Positions 36,728-50,900 of a stretch of DNA of 64,000 nt are shown here, in pieces; positions within the stretch are counted from its first letter, which is position 1; each line of letters opens with the position of its first letter. The notes below the pieces were generated by a model. The model was not told the DNA's origin and made no database searches. It worked only from the letters and a program-made list of their open reading frames with translations. The position numbers and the translations under genes were made by a program. This stretch comes from Sinonovacula constricta (Eukaryota; Mollusca; Bivalvia; Cardiida; Solecurtidae): positions 35,670,862-35,734,861 of the forward strand of contig CM017561.1 in NCBI GenBank assembly GCA_007844125.1. Reading direction: 5' to 3'.

Positions 36728-38507
36728 TTAAGCGACATTTCCGGAAGAATCTTCATCTGTACCTTTGGCTTGAAAATGACTGAAAATGGGTAAATCCTTA
36801 TAACAATGGTGTTCTATCAATGAATTTTGCCATTTGAAGACATTTCAGAAATAAATGAACTGTTTTCGCTGAATTTAGGGGTTCTGATATGAAAATGTGC
36901 CTGAAAAATGAAGAAATGCTCAAAAAAGACTCCAACCATCACCCAACATGTATATTGGGTGTCATTTAGTCTAAAGATAATGAGTTTTGATGATAATTTT
37001 CATTATTGTATCTTTATTTAATGAAAAACATGCATTTTAGTGACCTTAACCTGTACCAGGATCCATTTTCATACAACAGTAAAAGGAGTCAAATGTGCTG
37101 GGAACAGACACTGGCACATACAGTGTCACATACCAAAATTATAGTTTTGCACATAAATGATCCTCTTTTCTACTTTTCTGAGTTATATATAATACAACAA
37201 GCATTATTCTTCATGTTTACACCTTACTGTGATAGTTAGAAACAAAAATTAAGTTGAAATCTGGATAAAATGCCATGTAAACAATATTTGATTGTTTTTT
37301 CATTTTTTAAAACCTGTTTTGAACAGGTCAGCATCATGTTCTTGACAAAGAAGGGGCTCCAACATATAACTGTGTGCTTTGAAGTGTTCTGCATTCACCA
37401 AGGATAGCTTAATATTCCTTAAAACCTTACAACCATGCCTTTCTGGAATGCAGATATTAAAAACGCTCTCTCAGTAAGACTGAGTTATGACCCAGACCTT
37501 GGCGGGATTGTGTCGCCTTAGAGATTTGCACCTACTCTATGTGACATCTAATGACAATTCTTCTACATTTTCATTACACAATAGAATCATGATATGTTAG
37601 AATAACTGTCTGGTATTTGGTGCAGTATTTTTTGTGACTTAGCAGATACTATGCACTTTAGGACGGATTTTTCTGCATTTTTGAGACAAATCTTCAAAAG
37701 TATCAATTTTTTAATCAATAAATACAATAAAATTAATAAAAATCATTTTAAATGTTAATTTAGTTGTCCAGTCTAATCAATAATACATAAAATAGTCACA
37801 TGCATGTTAATATGCTGTTTTGAGTGTAAGTTGTTCTACATTTTTAAATAGAGATTTTCACTGGAAAAAGGGCCATGAAAATGCACTGTCTCCAAAAAAT
37901 ACTGGTATGCAAAAATGACCCCCATTTCATTAATTTTGATGAAAAATACAAAAGATTTCATCCTTTCATTGGAAATATATTACCCTTTAAGAAAATGTTG
38001 TTTTAAATGAGTCTTGAAGCAATAAGTGATGCTTAAAGGGGTGGTTACACTAAATACCGACCGGAAGTAGAATGTGTGACATGGACTTTTTCTCTTTAGT
38101 AACAGTCTGTTGCTATGTTTTGGCATTAAATTTCCAATTTTGAAGGTAATCTGAACCTTTTGGTATCAAAAGGAAGCTGAAACTATGTAGAATTAAAAGA
38201 AAGCAAAAGTCTTTAACCCCTATGCACAATAATGGACTGATCCACTTGTACAGGAAGTACATATTTCATTGAAATTTGGCGGTTACCGACTGGCAATTTG
38301 GCGGTATGCGCAGTCTATGAAGCTGAACCTTCTTACAAGTTGCAAAAGTTGCCTTATTTCTGGGTCTTTCTGATAGACAATAAATAGCTCATTTCACCTA
38401 TATATGGTTATGGGGGTCCATCATAACTTGGTCATGGTGCAATTTGTTTCCATCTTTTCGCGATTCACTATAGAATATAGAACAAACTTATTTAGTGTCG
38501 TCTAACC
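36255..38507. mobile_element. Candidate composite or LTR-like element bounded by the direct repeats
   Basis: The pair of identical 476-bp repeats encloses 1.3 kb of non-coding DNA. TATTA occurs at 36250-36254 and 38508-38512 and could be a 5-bp target duplication. That would fit an LTR-type non-autonomous element. Against this, there are no TG...CA ends, no primer-binding site after the left repeat, and no polypurine tract distinct from the repeat. The other reading is a TTAA-type MITE present twice. Confidence 0.5.
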
Positions 38508-38508
38508 T
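38033..38508 (+). repeat. 476-bp direct repeat, right copy
   Basis: Same sequence as 36252-36727. It is followed by ATTAG rather than TTAA, so only its left flank has the TTAA seen around the first copy. Confidence 0.95.
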
Positions 38509-38640
38509 ATTAGTAGGGATGTTTATATTGCATGCCCTCCAAAGCGGTCCGGGATTATAATGCGGGACACTGAACCGACAAACGGGACGGTTCTGTACTT
38601 AACAGAACATTATGGAACATATTACTGATGTTCTTGAACC

Positions 38641-39056
<416 letters not shown>

Positions 39057-41066
39057 CTTGAAACTTTCTTGGTTGCGTTTTACTAGAGAAGTTTTAGTAA
39101 CGGAATTCATAAAGTACTTGTTAACAATGCATAGTGTTCAAATATTTAATAACAATATACATCAGGGAAATTGCAACGACCAGAGACAAACACGAAATAT
39201 CACAATGCGGGCTACATGAGACATTATAAACACGTGAACACATAATAACAGACAGGTCACGGCTTTGCAATTACCTCCCTTAAAAACGCACGATACACTT
39301 GCGATTATTGTATTTAAGCAAATAGTGTAGATCCCACTGTAGCTGTATGATCAGAATCAGGATTAATTGCTTCTGATTATTAAGAACATAATAATTTACC
39401 TTATATGCAGGTGTTAGCAGGAAAAAAACATAATAATTAGTTTGTGTTACCGTAATGTTGAGTAAACTCTATATATAAGTAAAAATAAAAGCTCTATTGT
39501 AGATGAATTTCACATCTGTGGGCACCTTTTGGCATGTTTTTGGATTACCATCATTTTGATTTTCTAACAACATATATAAAATATAATTTAAGCGCGAAAG
39601 TGCGTACTAAACGCAATATTTGTCGCAACACAAGATGTTTTGGTTATATGTCGGCGTCTTTTATCTCGTGTGCACTTCACACCCAGCAGTTATCCGAAAT
39701 GATTTAAGACAAAACAGAGTTATAAAAAAACTTTTTGTAGTTATTGTGTGGGACATTTACTTCAAAAGCACTTTGAAAATCAGATTAAACGTAAGCAAGA
39801 TCCTCTCAAGTCGTCGCCGTATAATATTTAAACTAAACGATATTATAACAAATACCAGCACGAAAGTATACAGTAACCCATTTCTAAACTTACACACGAC
39901 TAAATAAGCGTTACAAATGACTAGAAAAAAAACACAACAACAAAAAAACGACCTTAAGTGTCAACAAAGATCCATAAATATATACCAAAACAGAAATGTT
40001 AATAACAATTTTACAACAATTAGCAATTATCAAATGATAATAAAATAATAATAACACAAACACCTTCTCTCCAACAAAATCGCTAATACTTTCATAACAT
40101 TAAGTATATTGCGGTTACTCCAAGCTTACTGTCACTATATTGTTGACCATTTCTCCGAACTATCATTTTAATACATGTCCATTGATTTAAAATAAAAAAA
40201 CAGTTATTTCACAAGAAAAAAAAGTTACTTAAATACTAATTATTTACACTGACTAGCACTTTTAATCTCGAGTTAAAGAAAACTCGCTTACTTAGTGAGA
40301 CAGATCTTCGTATGTGGTAGAGTGTGACGTCATACGTTCAAACGTCATGCTCACGATCCGCACAACACCGCCACCCCCGCCCCGCCCCGCCTACTGCGGT
40401 CATAGCGCTTAACAATGATGTTTACTTTGTTATTTCAGTCAGTCCTCTATTTAAACCTACTAACAGATTATTCCCCATTGTTCTTATTACAAACAATAAT
40501 CAATTTGAAACTGACTATACTATTCTAATTTTACCATTATACTTTTTTAGCTTTTCGCCTACCTGACCCGGTTACTACAATTAGTTTAGGTTACATTCAC
40601 TACTTCTTACGTTTTTAATATTCAGATAATTAAAATAAGGTGTTTTATTAGTCAAACCATTACTTATATATTTACAATAGTATGTTAATGAATAACCTTT
40701 TATGTGGACTTAAATAGTCAGGGAGATAGACACTTTCCCACGAGAATCAACATCAGAGTTATATATACGCACAATACATGCACAAATCAACAGATGAAAA
40801 GTCCGTAACTATCGGTTATTCACAAAACACTAAGACACTTAAGAAGCTAAATGACGTACACAACTTTTTCAGATGTTAACTTGTTAATAGCAATGTGTTT
40901 CAGCATAAAGCCATTTTTCAAACTTATAATACGTTCAAGCTTTTAACGACTCTTACCACAAAGTTCTACACAGTTGTTGAAGCTATAAATCAGTTAAAAT
41001 ATATTTTGTCACGCCATACACTGCAATGCGATACACCGCTCAAAGACGGCGTCACTTGCCAGCGTT
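39057..41066. other. Spacer and probable aGPCR 3' UTR (minus strand)
   Basis: No coding region is supported. AATAAA on the minus strand (TTTATT at 40644-40649) is a candidate poly(A) signal about 420 bp past the receptor stop codon. A C-rich patch lies at 40369-40391. A 95-codon frame at 39620 with a hydrophobic N-terminus is not convincing. Confidence 0.45.
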
Positions 41067-41241
41067 CTACAATTTCCGGAACGCTCGTTTGTCATATCTG
41101 TTGTACGGGAACTCGAAGCCGTGGTCGTAACCATAGTTTGTGAAACCGTCCGAGCTGTTGGAGTATGTGGACTGAACCGTCTTTGTGCTGTCAGACCGGT
41201 CACGCTCGTGCTTGTTGCGTGACGTGCGATTGCTGCTGTTG
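41067..41241 (-). CDS. aGPCR exon: C-terminal tail and stop
   Basis: Acceptor TTTCAG, 175 nt, starting with one base that completes AGC from the previous exon. It encodes [20 protein letters not shown], then a [16 protein letters not shown] stretch, and ends with RKL and TAG. The Ser/Thr content offers phosphorylation sites. The continuous frame and NSS-rich join support this as the true last exon. Confidence 0.8.
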
Positions 41242-41945
41242 CTGAAATTAATAAAAAAATGTTTAAACTAAATAATAATAAGTTAAACAATATATGGCGC
41301 ATGTGCCACATGTGTGGAAGATCCACGGGTTGATGTTTCACCTTAGGTTTTATTATTCGGAATGTCAACGGATATTCGGTTATCCGGATATCCGTTCAAA
41401 TAATCGAATATCCGGATAAAATTTAGCATCCCGATATTAGTTTAAAAATCTTCAAAATTTTAAACGTTTAATTTTATGTATTGGCCATTTTGCTAAGTTA
41501 TCTTTCTGTTGTCAATGTACATTCACGCATAAGCAGGTGTAACGGATTTTCGACAGGTGATGGCACCCATCGTATACTGGGCTAAATTATTATATATAAC
41601 AACCGACATAATGAATACATCCAGGGTTGGATCCAGGGGTTGTGGTGGGGGTGGGTTGAGGTGTTGGTTGGGGATACATCCCCCACACCAACCAGGTAAA
41701 AAGAGTACAGTTGTGAAAACACATACATGTAAGCTTAAAAAATACTAAGCTCTTAAAGTAAATTTTGTCTGTTGACTGCTTAAGTCGAAGTTAGGGTTCC
41801 TTACTGTGTAAATATATCTAGTGTTTACTGCGTAATAGTTGAATGTATCTTGATTCATAACACCACCACCCCACCCCCACCCCAACACACACACACACAC
41901 ACTCACACACACACACACACACACACGCACGCGCGCGCGCGCACG

Positions 41946-41993
<48 letters not shown>

Positions 41994-44900
41994 AAATTTT
42001 CTGGATTCGAATACATCTTCAACATGACATTTGTTATGATTGTTATGATTACGGTACGTAAGTGAAAGTGGACCGAAAGAGAAGTCGACGGCTATACTTT
42101 TGGTTGGTCTTCTGTGTCATATACTTGAACTTAATTTCCTACGCTTTGCTTTATATAATTTATAATACCTAAGTACTGGTTCTATCCAGGAAGTTAGTTG
42201 TAAGTACCAATATAGAAATATGGGCTTAGGTGCTCTTTCTTGATATTTCCTTGATAAGAATCTCACCAAAGCCGACGAAACGATTAATTTAGTTTCCTGA
42301 TTGGCTAAAGCCAGCAAGTTTATACCGGTCTATTTATACAAGTCGGTACCAGTACCTGTATGAGCTGTTTGATGCCGACAGAGTCCTTGAGACCCTATCC
42401 TGGTCTCCGGCTCGACAGCAGATGATGTACCACTGATCTCGGACCTTCTTCTTGCGCAGCACGAATAGCACGAAGATGAAGAACCCCTGCAAGGAGTTGA
42501 GGATAGTGAAGATGTACTGGAACGGCAGGCGGGCATCGGAGATCGCCAGGTAACCGAACATCCAAGTCAGACCTGCAAATTAATAAATGATATAGATAAA
42601 TCTAGTTTTTTTACGAATGTGTCCACCAAAGTCTGGTGTGACAGCAAATTGTATACATAACAAAATACGGGCTTTTTTTTAGTAATATGAATTAGGGTTG
42701 TACACGTGGGAACTTTCGTCTGTGGCCATTCGCCTTTGTGCTTCTAGAAGCATCTCAAAGTGAGGTGACGTAAGTAAATAAACACAATTTAATCATTACA
42801 GAGATAGTTATGTGCCCCTGCAGTGCTAGCTGTGTGTACCTACAGAGCTCACTGTGTGTATCTACAGATCTAGCCGTGTGTATCTACAGAGCTACTTGCG
42901 TGTATCTACAGTGCTAGCTGTGTGTACCTACAGAGCTCACTGTGTGTATCTACAGATCTAGCCGTGTGTATCTACAGAGCTACTTGCGTGTATCTACAGT
43001 GTTAGCTGTGTGTACCTACAGAGATAGTTATGTGCACCTGCAGTGCTAGCTGTGTGTACCTACAGAGCTCACTGTGTGTATCTACAGAGCTAGCCGTGTG
43101 TATCTACAGAGCTACTTGCGTGTATCTACAGAGCTAGCCGTGTGTACCTACATAGCTACTTGCGTGTTTCTACAGAGCTAGCCGTGTGAATCTACAGAGC
43201 TACTTGCGTGTATTTGCAGATCTAGCCGTGTGTACCTACAGTGCTACTTGCGTGTTTCTACAGAGCCCACTGTGTGTACCCACACAGATAGTTATGTGTA
43301 CCTGCGGAGCTAGCCGTGTGTACCTACAGAGCTCACTGTGTGTATCTACAGAGATAGTTATGTGTACCTACAAAGATTGTTATGTGTACCTGCGGAGCTA
43401 GCCCTGTGTACCTACAGAGCTCGCTGTGTGTACCTACAGAGATAATTATATGTGTACCTGCGGTGCTAGCCCTGTGTACCTACAGAGCTCGCTGTATGTA
43501 CCTACAGAGATAGTTATGTGTACCTGTGGTGCTAGCCGTGTGTAAATACAGCGCTTGATACGAGTGCCTATAGAGCTAGTTGTGTGTACCTAAACAGCTC
43601 GCTGTTTGTACACACAGAGCTAGCTGTGTGCATTTTTCGAACAAGAAATGTGTACCTACCAAGTAACACGAAGCTGGTTATGGCGGCCTGCAGATTAGTA
43701 ACGGCCATCTTGTGTTTCTTCTGATTGCTGCGGAGCCCCTTGCCTCTCCTGAAAATGCTGATAACTGTGATGATGAAGATGATCACGTTTATAAGGATGA
43801 TCAGACTCACTGGGATGACAAATGCATAATAGAAGGCAGGCAGGTCCATCCAGCAACTGAAAGGAGAGAATGAGAGCATGCGCATCGACATTTACAGCAC
43901 GAGATCAACTGGCTTGGTTCATGCTAGACATATTATGGTGTCATGGAGACATGTGTTAAGTAGAGGAAGGTCATCGTAAACTCTGGTGTTTTATGTCTAA
44001 CAGTTAATTAAGGAAATCTTGTAAAGAACATGCGTTCAATTGGCAATTTCTGAGGCTAAAAAGCAAACTTTGATCTTGGCTTGACAATGTATTTACATTC
44101 GTATATATAGTACGGTGGGAGAGAGGAGTGGTTTGTAATCAGAGAAAATGTGTAAATACAGGACCTATGGGTGACATGAGAACAAGGCAAAAAAGTGTTC
44201 GCCTTTTCCAAGTGAGTCTTTCGAAACAAACACAATGATTTAAAATTCAGCTAGCAACAAGTCAACGGCCAAATAAGAATTCTGTGACACGTCGTTAGAT
44301 AGTAAATTTTGGCAGCATCCTACTGACGTTCTTTTGTATAGAAACCGAATATGTTTCTGTTGTATGTATCATAAAAATACTATTTTTCATGTCATATATG
44401 CATTTACGCTGGTAAGATGTATCACATAACGTCCAAACGCCGTTTAATGAATGTGTCAACATTTCAACCTTGATTGACTACACAGTGGGAGTTTAATGGG
44501 AAAGGATTGTATGTGGCTGGTACCCGGCTGGACACTGTCCCAGGCTTATTTTGGTCCCAGGTAAGTTGAAATAGTAGGGAGAACAGTTGTGCAGATCAAA
44601 GACAGAGCAGTGAGCCCATTTGGATCAAGTGTGACAAACTATTTACGACGTTTACTGTGATATCCCTGTAACATTTTGGTTTACAACCCATCCCACTGTG
44701 ATCTCAAAGCTTGGTATTATCATGTGGGGGTTGAAGGAAGGTCGGTTTAATTGCCTTTAATATGTTGATGAAAACTTAAAGATTCTTCATAAAGCCACTC
44801 ACTAGTTCGGTCCACCTTTATACAGATTGTAATCCACGGACAACACAGCTATCACAGGGATCAGGGGTAGACCTGAAACGGACAGATACATAATACAATA

Positions 44901-47900
44901 ATGGTACATTTTGTATAATTGACAACATGAAGCTATTTTTACCTCCGTTTTGTTACATCGCACCGACACAATTATGGCCATAGAATGGACGTCCAGTTAA
45001 CTACTGGTGAAGGAACATGTGTCTGGGTAGAGCCACCGGAGCTCCGCAACAACACGAAAAACAGTTTTCTAATCACGATATACAACTGAATGTTAATATA
45101 TTAGATCTAAATAAACAGGGACAGTTGTTTGAAGTTGGTTGCTTTGCATTTCCTTTGGTGAAACATCTTTTTTTGCGAGGCCACAATTATTTATTTTTTA
45201 TGATATTTCGATTTTGTTCAGTATGAAATTTCAAACTAAAATACCATCCAAAAAGAAAGAGTTCAGAAAGGTATTCAAAACAAATCTCATGACAACCACC
45301 CACTTCCACAAATAAAAAACATATTCGATCATATTCATAATCCTTTTTTGTTTCATCGATAATGTAAACATTTGCGTTTTAAGTGTTGTAACTTCTTTCC
45401 TACATATATTTACACTTTCAGATGTCCACAGCATGTTGTTCCTCATACTGTGATGATTTTGTCACTGTAAGACCGAAATCGGAGTCAATTCAAACATATA
45501 CAATGGTTTCAAAAGAAATATACATCTAAAGTATTGTTAAACATCTGTACATTCCTTGGACTTCATCAGCAAAGAAAAAAAAATCATGCACAAATCTCCC
45601 TTGTCTACGATTGGGCAGATATTCCGCCCAACAGGGCAAGTGGTGGCAGAGGTTATTGTGCTAAGAAAACTACATGATCGCTGGGTGGAAATACCATTTG
45701 TTACATACCCCATGCCGGGATGACTGTCTTGAGGGTGAAGCGGGTGATGTATGTGCCGAGGATCTTGACGAAGGTCAGGTACTGCAGGATTGCTTCCATA
45801 AGCATCCACATGAAGGAGGCTATGATGAAGTAGTGCAGCAGAATGGCCACACCCACACATCCCCAGTAGCTATGTGTCTGCTTGATCCCCACCAGGAACA
45901 CAAGCATAGAGAACAGCAACGCCAGTGACAGGTTAAACAACGTCTGCTGCGCACGACCCTTGCGCAACTTCCTGTAAGTACAAACATGGCAGAGTGCAAG
46001 TCTCTAATGACAGTGTCGGTAAATACAAATGGTATTAGTTATAGTTAGTTGTGAAATATATAATGATATTTAGCTTAAGGTTTCAAAATTACGAATGGAT
46101 ACGTGCTCCGATAAATTCAATTCCAGACCTATAGAAATAGTGGCAGAAATGAACACCGCATTGGTTATTTAAAGACTAGTTTGCGTTGATCCATTTTAAG
46201 AAGATGTATGAAAAATGGTGGAAGTAGATGTCTTGCAGAAGAAATGTACTCCAAATAAAAATAAATTATAGAAAGTAGTATATGCCGTTAAGATTTCATA
46301 AAACCACTTACAAGTTAAAAATAACGGTATCGTCAGCAAAACGAAGCACCGAATAAATAAACATAAATAAAGAAGCACAAGTTAAAGTTGATAGCACTGT
46401 GACAATCATTGACCTACTTGAAGAAGACATAGGAGATGATAGTGAGGCACAGGCCAATGATGGAGCAGCTGAGACCAAGGATGGTGATGATGCTCAGCGA
46501 CAGGTTGTGGGCTTCCGGGATGGGTTCAGCCTGGCCGTAGAAATCCTGCAATTGGACCAACCAATGATAGTAAAACCAAGCGATGCAGTTTAAGTCTGTT
46601 TACGTCCTTCATCGCCTCAACATATCCACAGAAGATTAACAGTTTGAAAAAGCACCAAAGACAAACACAACTTACTAGGACTACGTAAAGCTTTAATAAA
46701 AATCGAAATAAAAGCAGTCTACTAAGTCTTTTTAAAATCATCGAAAAAAATACAATTAAAAACGAAACAGTAAAGCTCGTATTCACTAACAATTCTTAAG
46801 TAAGAATTGCTCAAGTCATGGATTTCAAGCCACAATATCTTCATTATGTATTGAGCTACATATCTGTATTTTTGCATGACACTTTAACTTTGCTACTTTC
46901 AGCTTAAAATCACAATGGAACTTCTTAAATAAGCTTAGTTTTGTTGGTATGAAAATTGTGACTTGGGCTTAAGTCATGACTTAGACTTAAGAATGGTTGG
47001 TAAATACGGGCCTAAAGACAATCTTATGGATTACCAGCAGGACTGCGAAGTTGGTCAAATGGTCACAAAGACAGACGTCCCGTCCGTTCACACGTCCATC
47101 ATAGTAACAACCGTCCGTGGACCAGCCTCCCTTTTCCTCGTGAAGGTCAAAATTCCACCATACACAAGATCTCTCTCCGCCGCTCTCCTATGGGAAGGGG
47201 AAAGATACAAAGGGGTGTGTTTAAAGGTGGTATCTGGCAGTTTGCCTTCATTTTATATGTGTGACAATATCTGTAAATAAGAACGATTGGAATTCCTGCT
47301 AAAAATAGACAGCGACGTCACAGCGGATGACGTGGATGAACTAAAACATTAGTGGTCACATCTTGGTTTAAAAATAGCTAACAGTGCAGCGTGGCTCAGA
47401 TAGATATATATGTTTGCAATGACGATTGTGTCGTCATGGTTCACTTTTTCTGACAGGCGTTGCACACCAATAAGCATTTTACGAGATCTGTTCAGATAAC
47501 CATGGTTTACTTACATGTATAATGAAAATATTTTTTTCCAAACTGTCGGATACCACCTTTAAAGAGGGATACTATAAGAGGAAGCAATTAAGGTGGTATC
47601 CGACAGTTTGGACCAGATTTTTTTTTCTCTCAAAGAACCAAATAAATTATTGACGCCTGAAAAGATCTCACATAATGCTGATTATTGATATCCTACATCT
47701 ATGAGATAAGTGAAGCAAAATAGGTATTTCCTATCTAAGCCACGCTGCACAGTTAGCTATTTTTAAACTAAGAAAAACTCATGACCCGTATCTTTATATA
47801 TTCATTCGGATAATCCGCTCTGACGTCGATGTCTATTTTTAGCAGAAATCACAATCATGCTAATTTATATTTTTAGAAAGAATGGGTATGTATAGTGTAG

Positions 47901-50900
47901 TGTAGAATTTCACAATTTCTATTGCCTTACAATTTAGACATTTTTCAAAGTCTTTTGTAAAACTTAGGTTGGACTTTTGGCAGAAATGATGCCGCAATTC
48001 CCCCTATCCAGGTTTACGTGTATTTGATGAAGACAAGCTGTCGAATACCACCTTTAAATGCGAACAAGAATTCATTTCATATGAAGACTAAGCAATGAGC
48101 ATCAAGGACACTCGAATTCGACATTGTTTGTCACATTGTTTCCATTTACCTTAGTAAAACGCATAAACTTCAAATTTATACGGCTATAAGCACAATCATA
48201 CTCAGCTTATCATTTTTGCTCACTCTTCAAATTAAGGCACAATTTAAATGATTTTATTTACTTCATACATACAAACGAGCGCCCAAACATGTATACATGT
48301 CAATATTGTTGGACATTACCTTGAGCGGTTTAAAGATTGTTCGGACTTTCTCTGTCAGTCCCGACAGTTTTCTGCCGGCGATGCTGGCAGAGATGACGTA
48401 ACTATTGAGGCTGTCCATCTTGTCGGCCGTCGGGGAGATCTTCTGACCGTTGTCGGACACGGCAGCCTGAAATAACTCGTTTTGGCGGAACACCATCATG
48501 GTCAATCGGTTGGTCAGCCGCTCACCTGTAGGTGGACATGTGCCAAAGGTGGATATACAGCTCGCGGTGAAAAAAACAACAACAACACATTTCTGGTTTT
48601 CTGTTTCTTTAGCCATTCACGCCGATTGTTAATATGAAGAGAATGCGTCGAACTTAGGGGTGGCGGGGGAATATTGTCTTCTAATATTTAATACCTAATA
48701 TTAAGTTATGGACCTCCTTGAGAAATTTCATCCTCAAGACGGTTACGGTACCTCTCGCATTTAGTGAAATGATATGCTCAGAATTGTAAGATCTGAGAAT
48801 ATTTCAGCCTATAATATTTACTTTTATAACTGCATTTTAATATAAAAAAACCAGAACATAAGTACGATATAATATCAGTTGTTTTATGACGTCAGAGAAA
48901 CCGCCCTACTTATTTTTCAAACAGATGATTCTTGAATTTTACAAATTGTTCTAATTAATTCTATACCATTGTCTGTAATTGTGAAAATTTGACAGAACAG
49001 AAAACAGACACAAGAAAATATTAATTACTTTATGTTGATAACAACCGAAGGCTTCCAAACACGTTCGGACATCCACTAACACCCATTTAGCAATTCTTAC
49101 CCTTTTCTTTCTTGCTGAAAACTTCAACCGGAAGTTCTATAGCCGCATCGACGTCAGAGGCTTCTAGATGAGATCTGTTGTAGATAGTCGCAATGTTCTG
49201 CTCAGTGAAACCAAACGTTTGCTCCGTCAAGTGACTCCTGGCAGCCAATCCAATGACAGGCTGGTCGTCTGCGGCCAGGTCCCAGACCTCGAGCACAACA
49301 TTCTCGGACACAACTCGGAGATTCTTCTGGCCGTGAAGGTTGGCGTTCTCAGCAAACCTTTCAACTGACTTGATGATTCTGAAAATACGGTATCCAATTA
49401 TACAGACTGCTAGTATGTGTTATCTTTTTATTTTCAGTAAACATCTGTTCATTTGAACACGTTTTGTAAGAGCAATTATTCGCACACACACTCACACACG
49501 CACACAGAGAATCGCTTCTAAAACAGAGAATAATGACTCAGTTGTGCTTATCTTCTAAAGCAATAATTAATCGACGTAACAATGTGTACGCCTTGTTTAA
49601 ATAGTGAGCTGCTTTTATATGGCGAAAACAACCGCATTCTATGCCATTTAAAACGAATTAGCTGGACAGCAAGCTGTTTGTCTTTTCTTTACCATTTTGC
49701 AAATTGTCTGCATGACTGGGCTTTGCTACTCAAGGCATATCGTTTGTCGACGTGTAATCTATTGCGACCCTAGTTTTTCTCCTCCCTCCCCCGACAGTCG
49801 CTTTAATCACTTCGGTTATACAGGTATGCTTCATAGTTGACTACTGTTATACATTTATGCTTCATAGTTGACTACTGTTATACATGTATGCTTCATAGCT
49901 GTTTACTGTTATACATGTATGCTTCATAGTTCACTACTGTTATACATTTATGCTTCATAGTTGACTACTGTTATACATGTATGCTTTATTTTTCTCTACT
50001 GTTATACATGTATGCTTCATAGTTCACTACTGTTCTACAGGTATGCTTCATAGATCAATACAGTTATACATGTATGCTTCATAGTTCACTACTGGTTATA
50101 TATGTTTGCTTTATAGCCGATTACTGTTATACATGTATGCTTCATAGCTGATTACTGTTATACATGTTTGCTTCATAGCCGATTACTGTTATACATGTAT
50201 GCTTCATAGCTGTTTACTGTTATACATGTATGCTTCATAGTTCACTACTGTTATACATGTATGCTTCATAGTTCAATACTGTTATACATGTATGCTTCAT
50301 AGTTCAAAACTGTTATACATGTATGCTTCATAGTTGACTACTGTTATACCTGCATGCTTCATAGTTGACTACTGTTATACATGTATGCTTTATAGTTCAC
50401 TACTGTTATACATGTATGCTTCATAGTGCAATTCTGTTATACATGTATGCTTCATAGTTCACTACTGGTATACATGTATGCTTCATAGTTCACTACTGTT
50501 ATACATGTATGGTTCGTTGTTCACTACTGTTATACATGTATACTTCATAGTTCACTACTGTTATACATGTATGCTTCGTTGTTCACTACTGTTATACATG
50601 TATGCTTCATAGTTCACTACTGTTATACATGTATGCTTCATAGTGCAATTCTGTTATACATGTATGCTTCATAGGTGACTACTGTTATACATGTATGTTT
50701 CATAGTTCACTACTGTTATACATGTATGCTTCATAGTTTAATACTGTTATACAAGTATGCTTCATAGTGCAATACTCTTATACATGTATGCTTCATAGTT
50801 GACTACTGTTATACATGTATGCTTCATAGTTCACTACTGTTATACATGTATACTTCATAATTCACTACTGTTATACATGTATATTTCATAGTTGACTACT

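Noticed and set aside
39620..39907. 95-codon frame with a signal-peptide-like FWLYVGVFYLVCTS
   Set aside because: Single AT-rich frame, no family resemblance, no splice or promoter support. Hydrophobic runs are common by chance here.
41745..42065. Frames rich in HTHTHT or CVCVCV
   Set aside because: Translation of the (CA)n tract in a MITE.
44500..44760. Possible decayed family C MITE in an aGPCR intron (CCCAGGTAAGTTGAAATAG)
   Set aside because: Only short, scattered matches and no ends or target duplication.
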